IMG/VR virus record: IMGVR_UViG_3300033153_002797
Coordinates: 1 to 43,984 of that record
Reading direction: 5' to 3' (one strand)
Length of the DNA stretch: 43,984 bases
Source: a virus
Shown: positions 1-6,905 of the stretch, one piece after another
How the letters are laid out: every line of letters begins with the position of its first letter
Position numbering within the stretch: the stretch's first letter is position 1
Made by a program: the position numbers and the translations under genes
The notes under the pieces: generated by a model
What the model saw: only the letters and a program-made list of their open reading frames with translations
Told to the model about the DNA's origin: nothing
Database searches by the model: none

Positions 1-114
1 CAAGAGGCGGCTCGGGAGAAGGCGGCACAACAGCAGATGCAAGCTGCCGCCCAGGAAGCTCAGATGCTCGGGCAGATGAGAGATGCCGTAGAACCCCGAG
101 GCGCAGGTGGAGGC
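1..114. repeat. Terminal direct repeat (assembly circle overlap)
   Basis: These 114 bases are identical to positions 43871-43984. The repeat lies inside the portal reading frame, which continues in phase from the end of the window into its beginning. That is what an assembler leaves when it closes a circular or circularly permuted genome. A true short terminal repeat cutting through the portal gene would be unusual. Confidence 0.95.
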
Positions 115-249
115 CAACCATCCCCCGTACAAGGAGAGGCAATCCAGCAGGGACAGATGGGTGGGCTCACCGGAAACGAGCAGCACTATGGCGCGGAGAT
201 GGGGGCTGTGAAGGACGCCGCAGAAAAAATGTCTGGACGTGAAGGATGA
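1..249 (+). CDS. Portal protein, C-terminal end (continued from 41948)
   Basis: This is the last 82 codons of the portal gene that starts at 41948; the frame opens at base 1 (Gln-Glu-Ala-Ala) and stops at 247-249. The piece is rich in Ala, Gln, Met and Glu, the low-complexity helical tail common at the C-terminus of P22-like and SU10-like portals. Joining the two parts over the 114-base overlap gives 723 residues. The stop overlaps the next start (ATGA at 246-249), so the two genes are translationally coupled. An ATG at 37 in the same frame is internal and not a gene start. Confidence 0.93.
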   Translation, partial: QEAAREKAAQQQMQAAAQEAQMLGQMRDAVEPRGAGGGQPSPVQGEAIQQGQMGGLTGNEQHYGAEMGAVKDAAEKMSGREG

Positions 250-602
250 GCGAAGACACGCGAGTTCTGGGCCTTGAAATCGAGCAACTTGCCCGAGAGC
301 GGGACGACTTTCTCGACATCACGGCCCTACGCGGACAGAACGGGTGGGAAGCCCTGCTCCGCAAGATGGAAGCCGACGAAAAACTCAAACTGGACGCACT
401 CCTCGTTGAGCGTGATCCCGCTGCCATGTACCACACTCAAGGCTACATCGACGCCCTAAGGACGATGAGGCTGATTGTGGAAACAGCAGAAGAGGGAGCG
501 AAAAACAGGAACGAGGAGGTGGCGGACAGAACCCAATTGAAGGATGAAATGCTCGTCCAAGAGGAGTATGAGCGGCGGGAGTCCCTCTCCCCGCAGTCTT
601 GA
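246..602 (+). CDS. Small head-region protein of unknown function
   Basis: 118 residues, highly charged and mostly predicted helical, with heptad-like Leu/Ile spacing over residues 5-45 and 75-105. It overlaps the portal stop by ATGA. A small charged helical protein between portal and scaffold is common in podovirus head operons, but I recognise no family. It could be a second scaffold component or a minor head protein. No cysteines, signal or membrane segment are seen. Confidence 0.8.
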   Translation: MSEDTRVLGLEIEQLARERDDFLDITALRGQNGWEALLRKMEADEKLKLDALLVERDPAAMYHTQGYIDALRTMRLIVETAEEGAKNRNEEVADRTQLKDEMLVQEEYERRESLSPQS

Positions 603-641
603 CATCGGGAGTAACAAGCGTCCCCGAACGCGGAGGTAAAG

Positions 642-1304
642 ATGTTCCCTTGGTTAGAAGTGTGTCGAAGCGCGAACGAGTCCGTAGAGGATTCCGAGGC
701 TTTGGCGGGTGAGAGTACGGAAGCCACCTCACCGGCACCTGAATCGGAGCAGGAAACTCCGGAGGAAAAGCAGTCAGTCCCCGTAAAGCGGTTCAAGGCT
801 GTCAACGACAAGCTCGTTGATGCCCTGAAGAAGATCGCCGAGATGGAGGTAGGAGAGACTCCGGAGTCACCCACACCTTCGATCACAGCGGACGACTTCA
901 AATCCATGATGAAGGACGCGCTGAAGGATCTCGGCCTCTCCGGCTTCGCGCAGGAGGCCAAGCAACTTCGGATCGAGAGGAAACGCGATCAACTCCTCAC
1001 CGAGTTGGGCAAGTTCCCGCAGTTCGATCAGGCCCGCGACCTTCCTCGAATCCAGGAAAAGATGAAGTCGGAGGGAGTAGGCGCGATCAACGCCTTCAAG
1101 CTCCTGCTCGTCGATGGCCCCCCGGAGAAGGCTCCCGTAGCGCATGACGCGCAGGGAACCACCACCGGAGGGGACAAGCCTGAGAAGGGATTTGAGCCCC
1201 AAGGAATGCCCGCGCTTCGGCGTGAGCAGGCGGCGACTGCACAGTTGAAGCAAATCTTCGAGAGAGATCCGAAGATGCGCAAGGCCCTCGAACTAGACGA
1301 CTAG
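642..1304 (+). CDS. Probable capsid scaffold protein
   Basis: 220 residues. The first 70 are acidic and disordered (Glu, Ser, Pro, Thr rich), followed by a helical coiled-coil-like part (about 50-75 and 85-155) and a charged C-terminal tail. Very acidic, helical, Cys-poor proteins placed directly before the major capsid gene are typically scaffolds that guide procapsid assembly and leave or are cleaved before packaging. The start at 642 has a strong ribosome site, GGAGGT at 631-636. The function is inferred from position and composition; no scaffold sequence motif was identified. Confidence 0.75.
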   Translation: MFPWLEVCRSANESVEDSEALAGESTEATSPAPESEQETPEEKQSVPVKRFKAVNDKLVDALKKIAEMEVGETPESPTPSITADDFKSMMKDALKDLGLSGFAQEAKQLRIERKRDQLLTELGKFPQFDQARDLPRIQEKMKSEGVGAINAFKLLLVDGPPEKAPVAHDAQGTTTGGDKPEKGFEPQGMPALRREQAATAQLKQIFERDPKMRKALELDD

Positions 1305-1336
1305 CAGCATAGTGTCGGGGGCGGAAAGGCAGAAAG

Positions 1337-2257
1337 ATGGCTGATGTCGTCTTTCAGTATTACACCAGCTCCGGCACAACCAAGGAGGACATCCTCGATC
1401 TGGTGACGAACATCTCACCCGAGGATAGCCCCTTCCTTTCGATGTGCCAGACTGCTCCCGACGCAACCAGTCGGGTTCACCAATTCGCCACCGACACTCT
1501 TGGTGTGCGAACTTCAGCGGCGGCGATTGAAGGTTTCACGTTCTCCGGCACTACCCTCGTAGGTCGTGTTCGGCTGACGAACTACACCGAAATCCGCCAC
1601 CGTAACGTCTCCGTGTCCGACTCGGCTCGTGCGATGGACAACATCGGGACTACCGATGAGTACGCGTACCAGTCGATGAAGGCCACGAAGCAGTTGGCGA
1701 TTCACTTCGAGAACGCCCTCTGGACTACCGCCACCGGAGCCGTGGGCAATGCCACGCTCGGCGCGACCATGAAGGCCATCCTCCCGTGGATCACCACCAA
1801 CAAGTCCACCTCTTCCGCGACTCGCACTCTGACCACGGTCCTGATGAACACGATTCTTCAGGCAGCGTGGGAGCAGGGCGGATCCCCGGACTACATTTTC
1901 TGTGGCCCGGCGAGGAAGATCGGACTGAGCGCCATCATCTCCACGGCCTACGGTGAGCGCCAAGTGCCCGCCACTGGTGGTGGGGCAGGCGGCATCGGTG
2001 GGACCATCGCCCAGTACGTCGATGTCTACATGAACGACTTTGGGCACCAGCAGGTGATTCTCTCGCGTGACATCGCGGTTGACACCTACGCGGCTATCGA
2101 CATGAGTCGGTGGGCTATTTCCTGGCTCTCCGGACGCCGACCGATGATTAAGCCTGTCGGACGGCGGGGTGACAAGACCGAATGCTACATCGTCGGTGAG
2201 TCTACCCTCGAAGGCCGGGCGGAGAACGCATCCGCCAAGCTCGAAGAGATTGCCTAG
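1337..2257 (+). CDS. Major capsid protein, DUF5309 / SU10 type
   Basis: 306 residues. The N-terminus carries the signature of the DUF5309 (SU10-like) capsid family: a helix followed by an Ile-Ser-Pro-Glu-Asp-Ser-Pro-Phe motif (about residues 26-33), then the strand with Asp-Thr-Leu (about 52-54). A later segment near residues 85-115 has the family's Arg-Asn-Val-Ser-Val-Ser-Asp pattern. It forms the HK97-fold icosahedral shell. A Gly-rich loop (Ala-Thr-Gly-Gly-Gly-Ala-Gly-Gly) lies near residue 215. It follows the scaffold by 32 nt, and a strong hairpin follows it, as is usual for a highly expressed capsid gene. No maturation protease is seen next to it. Confidence 0.92.
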   Translation: MADVVFQYYTSSGTTKEDILDLVTNISPEDSPFLSMCQTAPDATSRVHQFATDTLGVRTSAAAIEGFTFSGTTLVGRVRLTNYTEIRHRNVSVSDSARAMDNIGTTDEYAYQSMKATKQLAIHFENALWTTATGAVGNATLGATMKAILPWITTNKSTSSATRTLTTVLMNTILQAAWEQGGSPDYIFCGPARKIGLSAIISTAYGERQVPATGGGAGGIGGTIAQYVDVYMNDFGHQQVILSRDIAVDTYAAIDMSRWAISWLSGRRPMIKPVGRRGDKTECYIVGESTLEGRAENASAKLEEIA

Positions 2258-2266
2258 CACATACAG

Positions 2267-2293
2267 CGGGCGGGGGGTTTCGCCTCCCGCCCG
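2267..2293 (+). terminator. Hairpin after the capsid gene
   Basis: CGGGCGGG (2267-2274) pairs with CCCGCCCG (2286-2293), and inner G/C pairs extend the stem to about 11 bp around a TTTCG loop. It starts 9 nt after the capsid stop. The following bases (TTCGAGG) are not T-rich, so it is probably a partial terminator or an mRNA 3'-end stabiliser. Confidence 0.6.
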
Positions 2294-2308
2294 TTCGAGG
2301 AGACCAGA

Positions 2309-2674
2309 ATGCGGATCGTCATGTCCGAGAAGCCGACCGTGGGACTCGATGCTGATACCTTGCTTCGGGTGAGGTACGGGAAAGGCGCGAAAGAGGCTAT
2401 CGCCAAGGACTGTCGTAATGGGCGAAAGCATTTCGAGGAGGCCCAAGAATCCAAGGCCAATCGGAAGCGGAGCGCCATGGGGCACTTGATGATGCAACTG
2501 CCCGCAGCGATGTTCTTCGCAGACGCCCAGAAGGAACCGAATTTCTGGCAGACCAGTGACGGCAAGAAGCGACTTGCGCTTCTGTGGGAGGAGTTTCCCG
2601 ACTGCCGACGCATCAAGACCAGAGGCCACAGGAACCCGTTTGGGAAAACCGGATGGGCACCAAGGACGATATGA
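2309..2674 (+). CDS. Hypothetical protein between capsid and sugar/methyl genes
   Basis: 121 residues, basic, with a helical middle part (Arg/Lys/Glu rich, about 25-60) and several Trp/Phe residues after it. A GGAG ribosome site (2298-2301) precedes the ATG. Its stop overlaps the next start (ATGA at 2671). I do not recognise a family; no cysteines form a motif except a single Asp-Cys-Arg. It is the first gene after the capsid hairpin and shares an operon with a methyltransferase-like and a glycosyltransferase gene. Confidence 0.75.
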   Translation: MRIVMSEKPTVGLDADTLLRVRYGKGAKEAIAKDCRNGRKHFEEAQESKANRKRSAMGHLMMQLPAAMFFADAQKEPNFWQTSDGKKRLALLWEEFPDCRRIKTRGHRNPFGKTGWAPRTI

Positions 2675-3195
2675 CCAGAATCGTCAACATCTCAGACCCG
2701 TTCGATCTCGAATTCCCGCTCCTTGAGCGATGGCCGTTCGAGGACAACTCAATCATCTCCGTCTCCGTTGAAGCTCGGGTGATGGTGGTGATGCCGCACG
2801 CCAACGTGCTCAATGGTGAGGCGGATCCGCTTACCCATGTAGTCACCGAGGCCAACCGCGTTCTTCAGGAGGGCGGCACTCTCGAACTCAAGGCCCCCTA
2901 TCACCTTCACAACTCCGGACTCGGACACCCGATGCAGCAGCGCATCTACAACCAAGCGTGCTTCTACGCCTATGGATGCCCGGAGAACGCCGAACACCCG
3001 ATCAGCAAGCAACTGGATACCGGAGGGGTGGAACTCGGAGTCAAGGAGCAGCCTATCGACCCCAACGATCACCCGTGGAACTGGTGGCATGGCGTTGAGT
3101 TCGGGGTGAAGATGCGCGTCATCTCTCTCCAGCATGACGAACACTACTGGATCGTCTTCTACCAGAAGTTCCGTCAGGACGAGATCCATGGATGA
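2671..3195 (+). CDS. Methyltransferase-like protein lacking the SAM-binding motif I
   Basis: 174 residues from the ATG that overlaps the upstream stop; a longer frame from 2584 exists but lies inside the previous gene. Residues 14-75 match the C-terminal half of class I (type 11) methyltransferases: Trp-Pro-Phe-Glu-Asp-Asn-Ser, then a Glu-Ala-Asn-Arg-Val-Leu-Gln-Glu-Gly-Gly helix and strand leading to Ala-Pro-Tyr. The upstream Gly-rich SAM loop is absent, so the protein may be inactive, or bind a partner or ligand instead. Short methyltransferase-like proteins of this kind are found in phages near glycosyltransferases. The role here is unknown; modification of virion sugars is a guess. Confidence 0.7.
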   Translation: MTRIVNISDPFDLEFPLLERWPFEDNSIISVSVEARVMVVMPHANVLNGEADPLTHVVTEANRVLQEGGTLELKAPYHLHNSGLGHPMQQRIYNQACFYAYGCPENAEHPISKQLDTGGVELGVKEQPIDPNDHPWNWWHGVEFGVKMRVISLQHDEHYWIVFYQKFRQDEIHG

Positions 3196-4423
3196 TTTCC
3201 TGATCGTCGGCAAGTCTTCTCTCGACGGAGCCCACGAATGGCTGCGCTGTAAGCAGTGCATGAAGGTCATGGGTGACGCTGGATACCGAACCGTGTTCAT
3301 GCCTGCTGGCGGCGATCCCGAAGAGTCTGAGCATTGGCTCAACCGTGCAGATATGTTCGTGTCAGGTCAGGGAGTCGGGGTAGGCGCGATGCCGCACTAC
3401 TTCCTGTGGCGCGAGGAGCTTTACCGCGAAACCGGGAAGTACGTCCCGATTGTCTGGGATGTGGACGACAACCCGGATTTCATCTCCCCCTGGAATTCGG
3501 CGTATGAGAATTTCGGGCTGGAGGAAGTGACCATCGTTAATCCGGATACCAAGGTCGAGCGGTTGCTGTGGGAGAACGGTAAGGGTGGCTTTGATCTCGT
3601 CCGTAACCGCCTGAGTGTCAAGTCCTACAAGTTTCTGCTTCGGCATGTGGATGCCCTGATCGTCACTCAGCCGTACCTCGCGGACCAACTCAGGAAGTAC
3701 AACCCGAACATCGAGATCATCCCGAACGACGTGGACTTCAAGAACCACTACCGCATCCGGAACACGCCGCAACGAGACGGCAAGGTTCGCATCCTGTACA
3801 TGGGTGGGAGTTCGCACTTCCTCGACTGGAAATTCATCGCTCCGACCCTGAAGTCCATCACGCAGCAGTACCCGCATGTACGGGTATGTTGCTTCGGAGA
3901 CATTCGACGGTGGGCCATCGCGGATCTGGGTGAGGAGTTCGTGGAGGACATGCAGTGGCAGGGCGATTACAAGTCCTTCTGCCTGAAGATGGGGACGATG
4001 GGGATTGACTTCGCCATTGCCCCGCTCGCCATGGAAGACCCGTTCGAAGCGGAGTTCAACCGCTGTAAGTCCTGCCTGAAGTGGGTGGATTACGGGGCGG
4101 TAGGAATTCCGTGTATCGCTCAGAACGACATCCCGTACTCGCCGGAGATCACCTTTGGCGATGACATTCCCGATCTGCTCTGGGATGGGGTTTTGGCCTC
4201 GACGCCGGAAGAGTGGTTCCTGGCGCTGTCTACGATGATCGAAAACCCGCAGATGCGGGAAGTGATTGGCGGCAACGCCTACCAGACGGTGTTCAAGAAG
4301 TGGAACTCTGGAACCAAGGCAGACGAGTACCACGCTGTCTTTGAGCGCATTCTCGGATACTCGGAGTGGAAGGGTGAGGTTGACCTTTCCGATGTCAGAG
4401 CGGGTGTGACAGTCGAAGCCTAG
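3188..4423 (+). CDS. GT-B fold glycosyltransferase
   Basis: 411 residues, starting 8 nt inside the previous gene; a longer frame from 3134 overlaps that gene more. The N-terminal half has a Val-Trp-Asp-Val-Asp-Asp-Asn segment (about residues 90-96). The linker Asp-Ala-Leu-Ile-Val-Thr (about 155) leads to the C-terminal Rossmann part (Ile-Leu-Tyr-Met-Gly-Gly, about 200). The donor-sugar site is the Glu-Phe-Asn-Arg-Cys-Lys-Ser-Cys-Leu-Lys helix followed by Tyr-Gly-Ala-Val-Gly-Ile-Pro (about 289-309), typical of GT4/GT1-like enzymes. It transfers a sugar from a nucleotide donor; the acceptor cannot be read from sequence. Its place between capsid and adaptor suggests it decorates a virion protein, or a host structure during assembly. 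It is less likely to act on DNA, since no hypermodified-base genes are seen. Confidence 0.85.
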   Translation: MDDFLIVGKSSLDGAHEWLRCKQCMKVMGDAGYRTVFMPAGGDPEESEHWLNRADMFVSGQGVGVGAMPHYFLWREELYRETGKYVPIVWDVDDNPDFISPWNSAYENFGLEEVTIVNPDTKVERLLWENGKGGFDLVRNRLSVKSYKFLLRHVDALIVTQPYLADQLRKYNPNIEIIPNDVDFKNHYRIRNTPQRDGKVRILYMGGSSHFLDWKFIAPTLKSITQQYPHVRVCCFGDIRRWAIADLGEEFVEDMQWQGDYKSFCLKMGTMGIDFAIAPLAMEDPFEAEFNRCKSCLKWVDYGAVGIPCIAQNDIPYSPEITFGDDIPDLLWDGVLASTPEEWFLALSTMIENPQMREVIGGNAYQTVFKKWNSGTKADEYHAVFERILGYSEWKGEVDLSDVRAGVTVEA

Positions 4424-4448
4424 GAGGTGAGCCATCGCCGGAGATACT

Positions 4449-5336
4449 TTGTTCACTCGTCGCGCCCGGCTAGCGGAGCGGATTGGCATCTCTCGCTCTC
4501 AGACCATCCCTGCTGACCTTCAGACGCAACTCAACGGCTACGTCGAGGATGCCATCCGCCGCATCTCACGGCACCACGAATGGGGCTGGATGCGCGGCTA
4601 CGACCGCATCGAACTCGAAGCCAAGGTTGATGTGGGCACGGTGGCGGTATCGGCAGGGGGCACCGCAGTCACCGGAACCGGGACGGCCTTCCCTACCGTT
4701 TGGGCCAACGAAGACTACGGCGAGATGCGGATTGGGCGGGAAGTCTACCGGGTCGCATCCATCACTGATGGCACCAATCTTGTCCTCACGGATTCCGCTT
4801 TGGTGGAAGCTACCGCCGCGAGCTTCCAACTCTACAAGAACCGCTACGTCCTATCGAACGTCTACGCCTTGGAAACCATCGTCTCCACGGTGGGGGCGCA
4901 GGATGCGGTAGAGGCGGTGAGCAACGAGCACGTTCAGGGGATGAAGTCTCAGTTCCTCTCCTTCGGGCGTCCTCGCTTCTGGTCGAATCCGGAGTATGTC
5001 GGCGGCTTGCCGGTGATCGAAGTCTACCCGGTGCCCAACTACAACGAGATTCTTCACGTTCGGGGGCTGAAGCTGCCCACCATTCCCTCTGCTGACGGCG
5101 ACACCGACGACATTCCGGAACAGTGGAGTCAGGTGGTGGACGAGTGGGCCAAGGTTGAGATGTACGAGGCCATGGAGGATCAGCGGTACTCAACGGCACT
5201 GAGGATGGCTGAGAAGTCTCTGGCGAGGATGATACAGGAGTCGGACGCCAACCGAGACGGGGCGAGGTTTGAGCTTGACCCCCGTTTCTACCGCAACCCG
5301 CGTAGACATCAAGGCTACGGAGGGGTGGTGAACTGA
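4449..5336 (+). CDS. Head-tail adaptor (SU10 adaptor-like)
   Basis: About 295 residues. The N-terminal part has the helix Leu-Asn-Gly-Tyr-Val-Glu-Asp-Ala-Ile-Arg-Arg-Ile, then a His-Glu-Trp-Gly-Trp segment (about 40-50) typical of podovirus adaptors that dock under the portal. A small beta-rich insertion (about 62-115) and a C-terminal helical part follow. The start is uncertain. TTG at 4449 has GGAG at 4440-4443, but a stronger site AGGAGG (4422-4427) lies 6 nt before an in-frame ATC at 4434. That ATC would add five residues (Ala-Gly-Asp-Thr-Leu after the initiator). No in-frame ATG or GTG is available upstream. Confidence 0.82.
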   Translation: MFTRRARLAERIGISRSQTIPADLQTQLNGYVEDAIRRISRHHEWGWMRGYDRIELEAKVDVGTVAVSAGGTAVTGTGTAFPTVWANEDYGEMRIGREVYRVASITDGTNLVLTDSALVEATAASFQLYKNRYVLSNVYALETIVSTVGAQDAVEAVSNEHVQGMKSQFLSFGRPRFWSNPEYVGGLPVIEVYPVPNYNEILHVRGLKLPTIPSADGDTDDIPEQWSQVVDEWAKVEMYEAMEDQRYSTALRMAEKSLARMIQESDANRDGARFELDPRFYRNPRRHQGYGGVVN

Positions 5337-6301
5337 TGCCTACCCAGAGGGTGAAGATCGACTTCCGGCAGAACCTATCGCCGGGAAAGGGCTCGGTGGA
5401 TGATCGCACCGACATTCACCTTCTGGACCCGTTTGCCGTCTTCGCTACCGCTACGGATGTGCAGGCTTCGAGAGGGAGGTTGGAGAAGGCCGATGGACAC
5501 CTACGGCTCGCCGGGATTACTCCTGCCGGGTACTCTCTTGTCTTGGACGGGACTGCTGCGGATTACGCCGAGTTTCCGGATCACGCAGATTATGACATGG
5601 GGCTTTTCTGGACCTTGGACCTCGTCTACTCCCCGTCAACCGTGCCTGGAGCGGCGGCTTACGATCCGGTTCTATGGAGAGCCGACTCCTCCAACAATCA
5701 GATTTTCACCTTGGAGTACGGAAACTCAGGGGAGTTCCTGTTCACCCATCGAGACTCCGGTGGAACTGAGAAAACCGTAACGCTCACCGGCTGTGACACC
5801 GTTGATGCTGTCTATCGGGTTCGGGTGGAACGGCACTACGGCATCCTTCGGATCCGAACAGATATGGGGGCTTGGACATCTCGCTCTGATCTCTCAACGA
5901 CTCTCGGCGGTGCGGCGGCGGCGACGAAGCTCTACGTCGGCAAGAAGACGATCACGGACGGGGCTACTCCTGATGGAAATACAGCACGGGGGAAGATTGA
6001 CGAGATCAGGCTCTTTCGGGAGTCGCTTCAGGACGTTGGACGCTACACCTACTGCGAATACCCGTGGCTGTGGGATCCGCGTTTGGTGCTGTACGCGAGG
6101 CTGAACGACGATGCCGCTCAGGACTACTCTCTTAATGAGAACACCGGCACGATCAACGGTACTCCAACTACGGACGGGGCGGCGTTGGTGACACCGTTGC
6201 AGCCTTGCCGGAAGATACATCACCTTGGCTTGAGTGACGGTTCGGCGTGGTGGCTCGTGTGGTTCGATACAGCCTTTCACGCCGAGAAAGTAGGAGGATG
6301 A
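5336..6301 (+). CDS. Tail protein with concanavalin A-like (LamG-type) domain
   Basis: 321 residues, TGATG overlap with the adaptor. Residues about 60-230 read as a jelly-roll lectin/LamG domain: a strand ending Asp-Tyr-Ala-Glu-Phe-Pro-Asp, the Trp-Thr-Leu-Asp-Leu-Val strand, the Gly-Ile-Leu-Arg-Ile-Arg strand, and a Lys-Ile-Asp-Glu-Ile-Arg-Leu-Phe-Arg motif that is characteristic of LamG-like domains. A second partial repeat follows (Leu-Val-Leu-Tyr-Ala-Arg-Leu-Asn). Such domains bind surface glycans. It is probably a fibre or decoration protein on the tail; the binding target is unknown. Confidence 0.75.
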   Translation: MPTQRVKIDFRQNLSPGKGSVDDRTDIHLLDPFAVFATATDVQASRGRLEKADGHLRLAGITPAGYSLVLDGTAADYAEFPDHADYDMGLFWTLDLVYSPSTVPGAAAYDPVLWRADSSNNQIFTLEYGNSGEFLFTHRDSGGTEKTVTLTGCDTVDAVYRVRVERHYGILRIRTDMGAWTSRSDLSTTLGGAAAATKLYVGKKTITDGATPDGNTARGKIDEIRLFRESLQDVGRYTYCEYPWLWDPRLVLYARLNDDAAQDYSLNENTGTINGTPTTDGAALVTPLQPCRKIHHLGLSDGSAWWLVWFDTAFHAEKVGG

Positions 6302-6534
6302 TGTCTTGGACAGTGAAGGTGAAGTTGGAAGAGGAGGAGTGTTTCTGCTTGGTCACGGCTACATGCAACGCCGGGCAGGAGTGCGAGTTCGTCTTCGTGG
6401 ATCGTGTCGAGGTGTGCAGCTTGGACGGAAACCGCTTCGTAAGTGACGCCCTAGCCGCACTCGTAGCTCGTGACGACGATAACGGAGATGACATCCCATT
6501 TGTGGATTGGCTGACGACAAAGCTGAATTCGTAG
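6301..6534 (+). CDS. Small acidic protein of unknown function in the tail operon
   Basis: 77 residues from the ATG at 6301 (an adjacent in-frame ATG at 6298 is also possible), with GGAGG at 6293-6297. It overlaps the previous stop. It is acidic, with an early beta-rich part containing three Cys (Cys-Phe-Cys and one further on) and an Asp-rich stretch near residue 62. No family recognised. Confidence 0.7.
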   Translation: MSWTVKVKLEEEECFCLVTATCNAGQECEFVFVDRVEVCSLDGNRFVSDALAALVARDDDNGDDIPFVDWLTTKLNS

Positions 6535-6543
6535 GAGCCTGAC

Positions 6544-6576
6544 ATGGAACACGAAATCATCGCACTGGTGGGCTGA
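6544..6576 (+). CDS. Ten-residue coupling peptide ORF
   Basis: ATG at 6544 has an ideal ribosome site, AGGAG at 6533-6537 with 6-nt spacing. The frame encodes Met-Glu-His-Glu-Ile-Ile-Ala-Leu-Val-Gly and ends in a TGA that overlaps the next ATG (TGATG, 6574-6578). The next gene has only a weak ribosome site (GGTGGG) of its own, so this minimal ORF probably loads ribosomes that re-initiate there. Whether the peptide itself has a role is unknown. Confidence 0.5.
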   Translation: MEHEIIALVG

Positions 6577-6905
6577 TGAGCTACGCATCTGACATCTACG
6601 ACGCGGCCAAGGTTGCGGGGTGGACTGCCGCTCAAGCAGCAGGGGCGAGCAGAACGCAGGTGCTCGCTGCCGCAGGGTACACCTACGAGACCGTTCCATC
6701 AGGCACGTTCGCGTGGAAGGGGCTTCGTGGGATTGTTGCTGCTCGCCTTGCGATAGAGGAAGCGGATGCCGCAGACGCAGCCGAGCGGGCTGTGGTGCGG
6801 ACCAAGGTGCGCGAGATCGCGGCTCTGTCTGGTGCGGAAGTTTCCATCGTCCGGGCAGGTGAGACTGCTACCGGGCCGTGCATCGTTATCAGGAGGGCCG
6901 ACTGA
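6576..6905 (+). CDS. Small Ala-rich tail-operon protein
   Basis: 109 residues. The N-terminal 60 residues are helical and Ala-rich, with alternating hydrophobic spacing, and the helix continues in an Ala/Glu/Arg-rich stretch at 60-85; the C-terminus is beta-rich. It sits between a lectin-like and a beta-helix tail protein, in TGATG overlap with both the mini-ORF before it and the gene after it. It could be a small tail-fibre accessory or chaperone, but no family is recognised. Confidence 0.7.
   Translation: MSYASDIYDAAKVAGWTAAQAAGASRTQVLAAAGYTYETVPSGTFAWKGLRGIVAARLAIEEADAADAAERAVVRTKVREIAALSGAEVSIVRAGETATGPCIVIRRAD

Noticed and set aside
1514-2629. 371-codon open frame on the minus strand, antisense to the capsid gene
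   Set aside because: It is a shadow of a GC-rich coding gene, with no ribosome site and no recognisable protein pattern.
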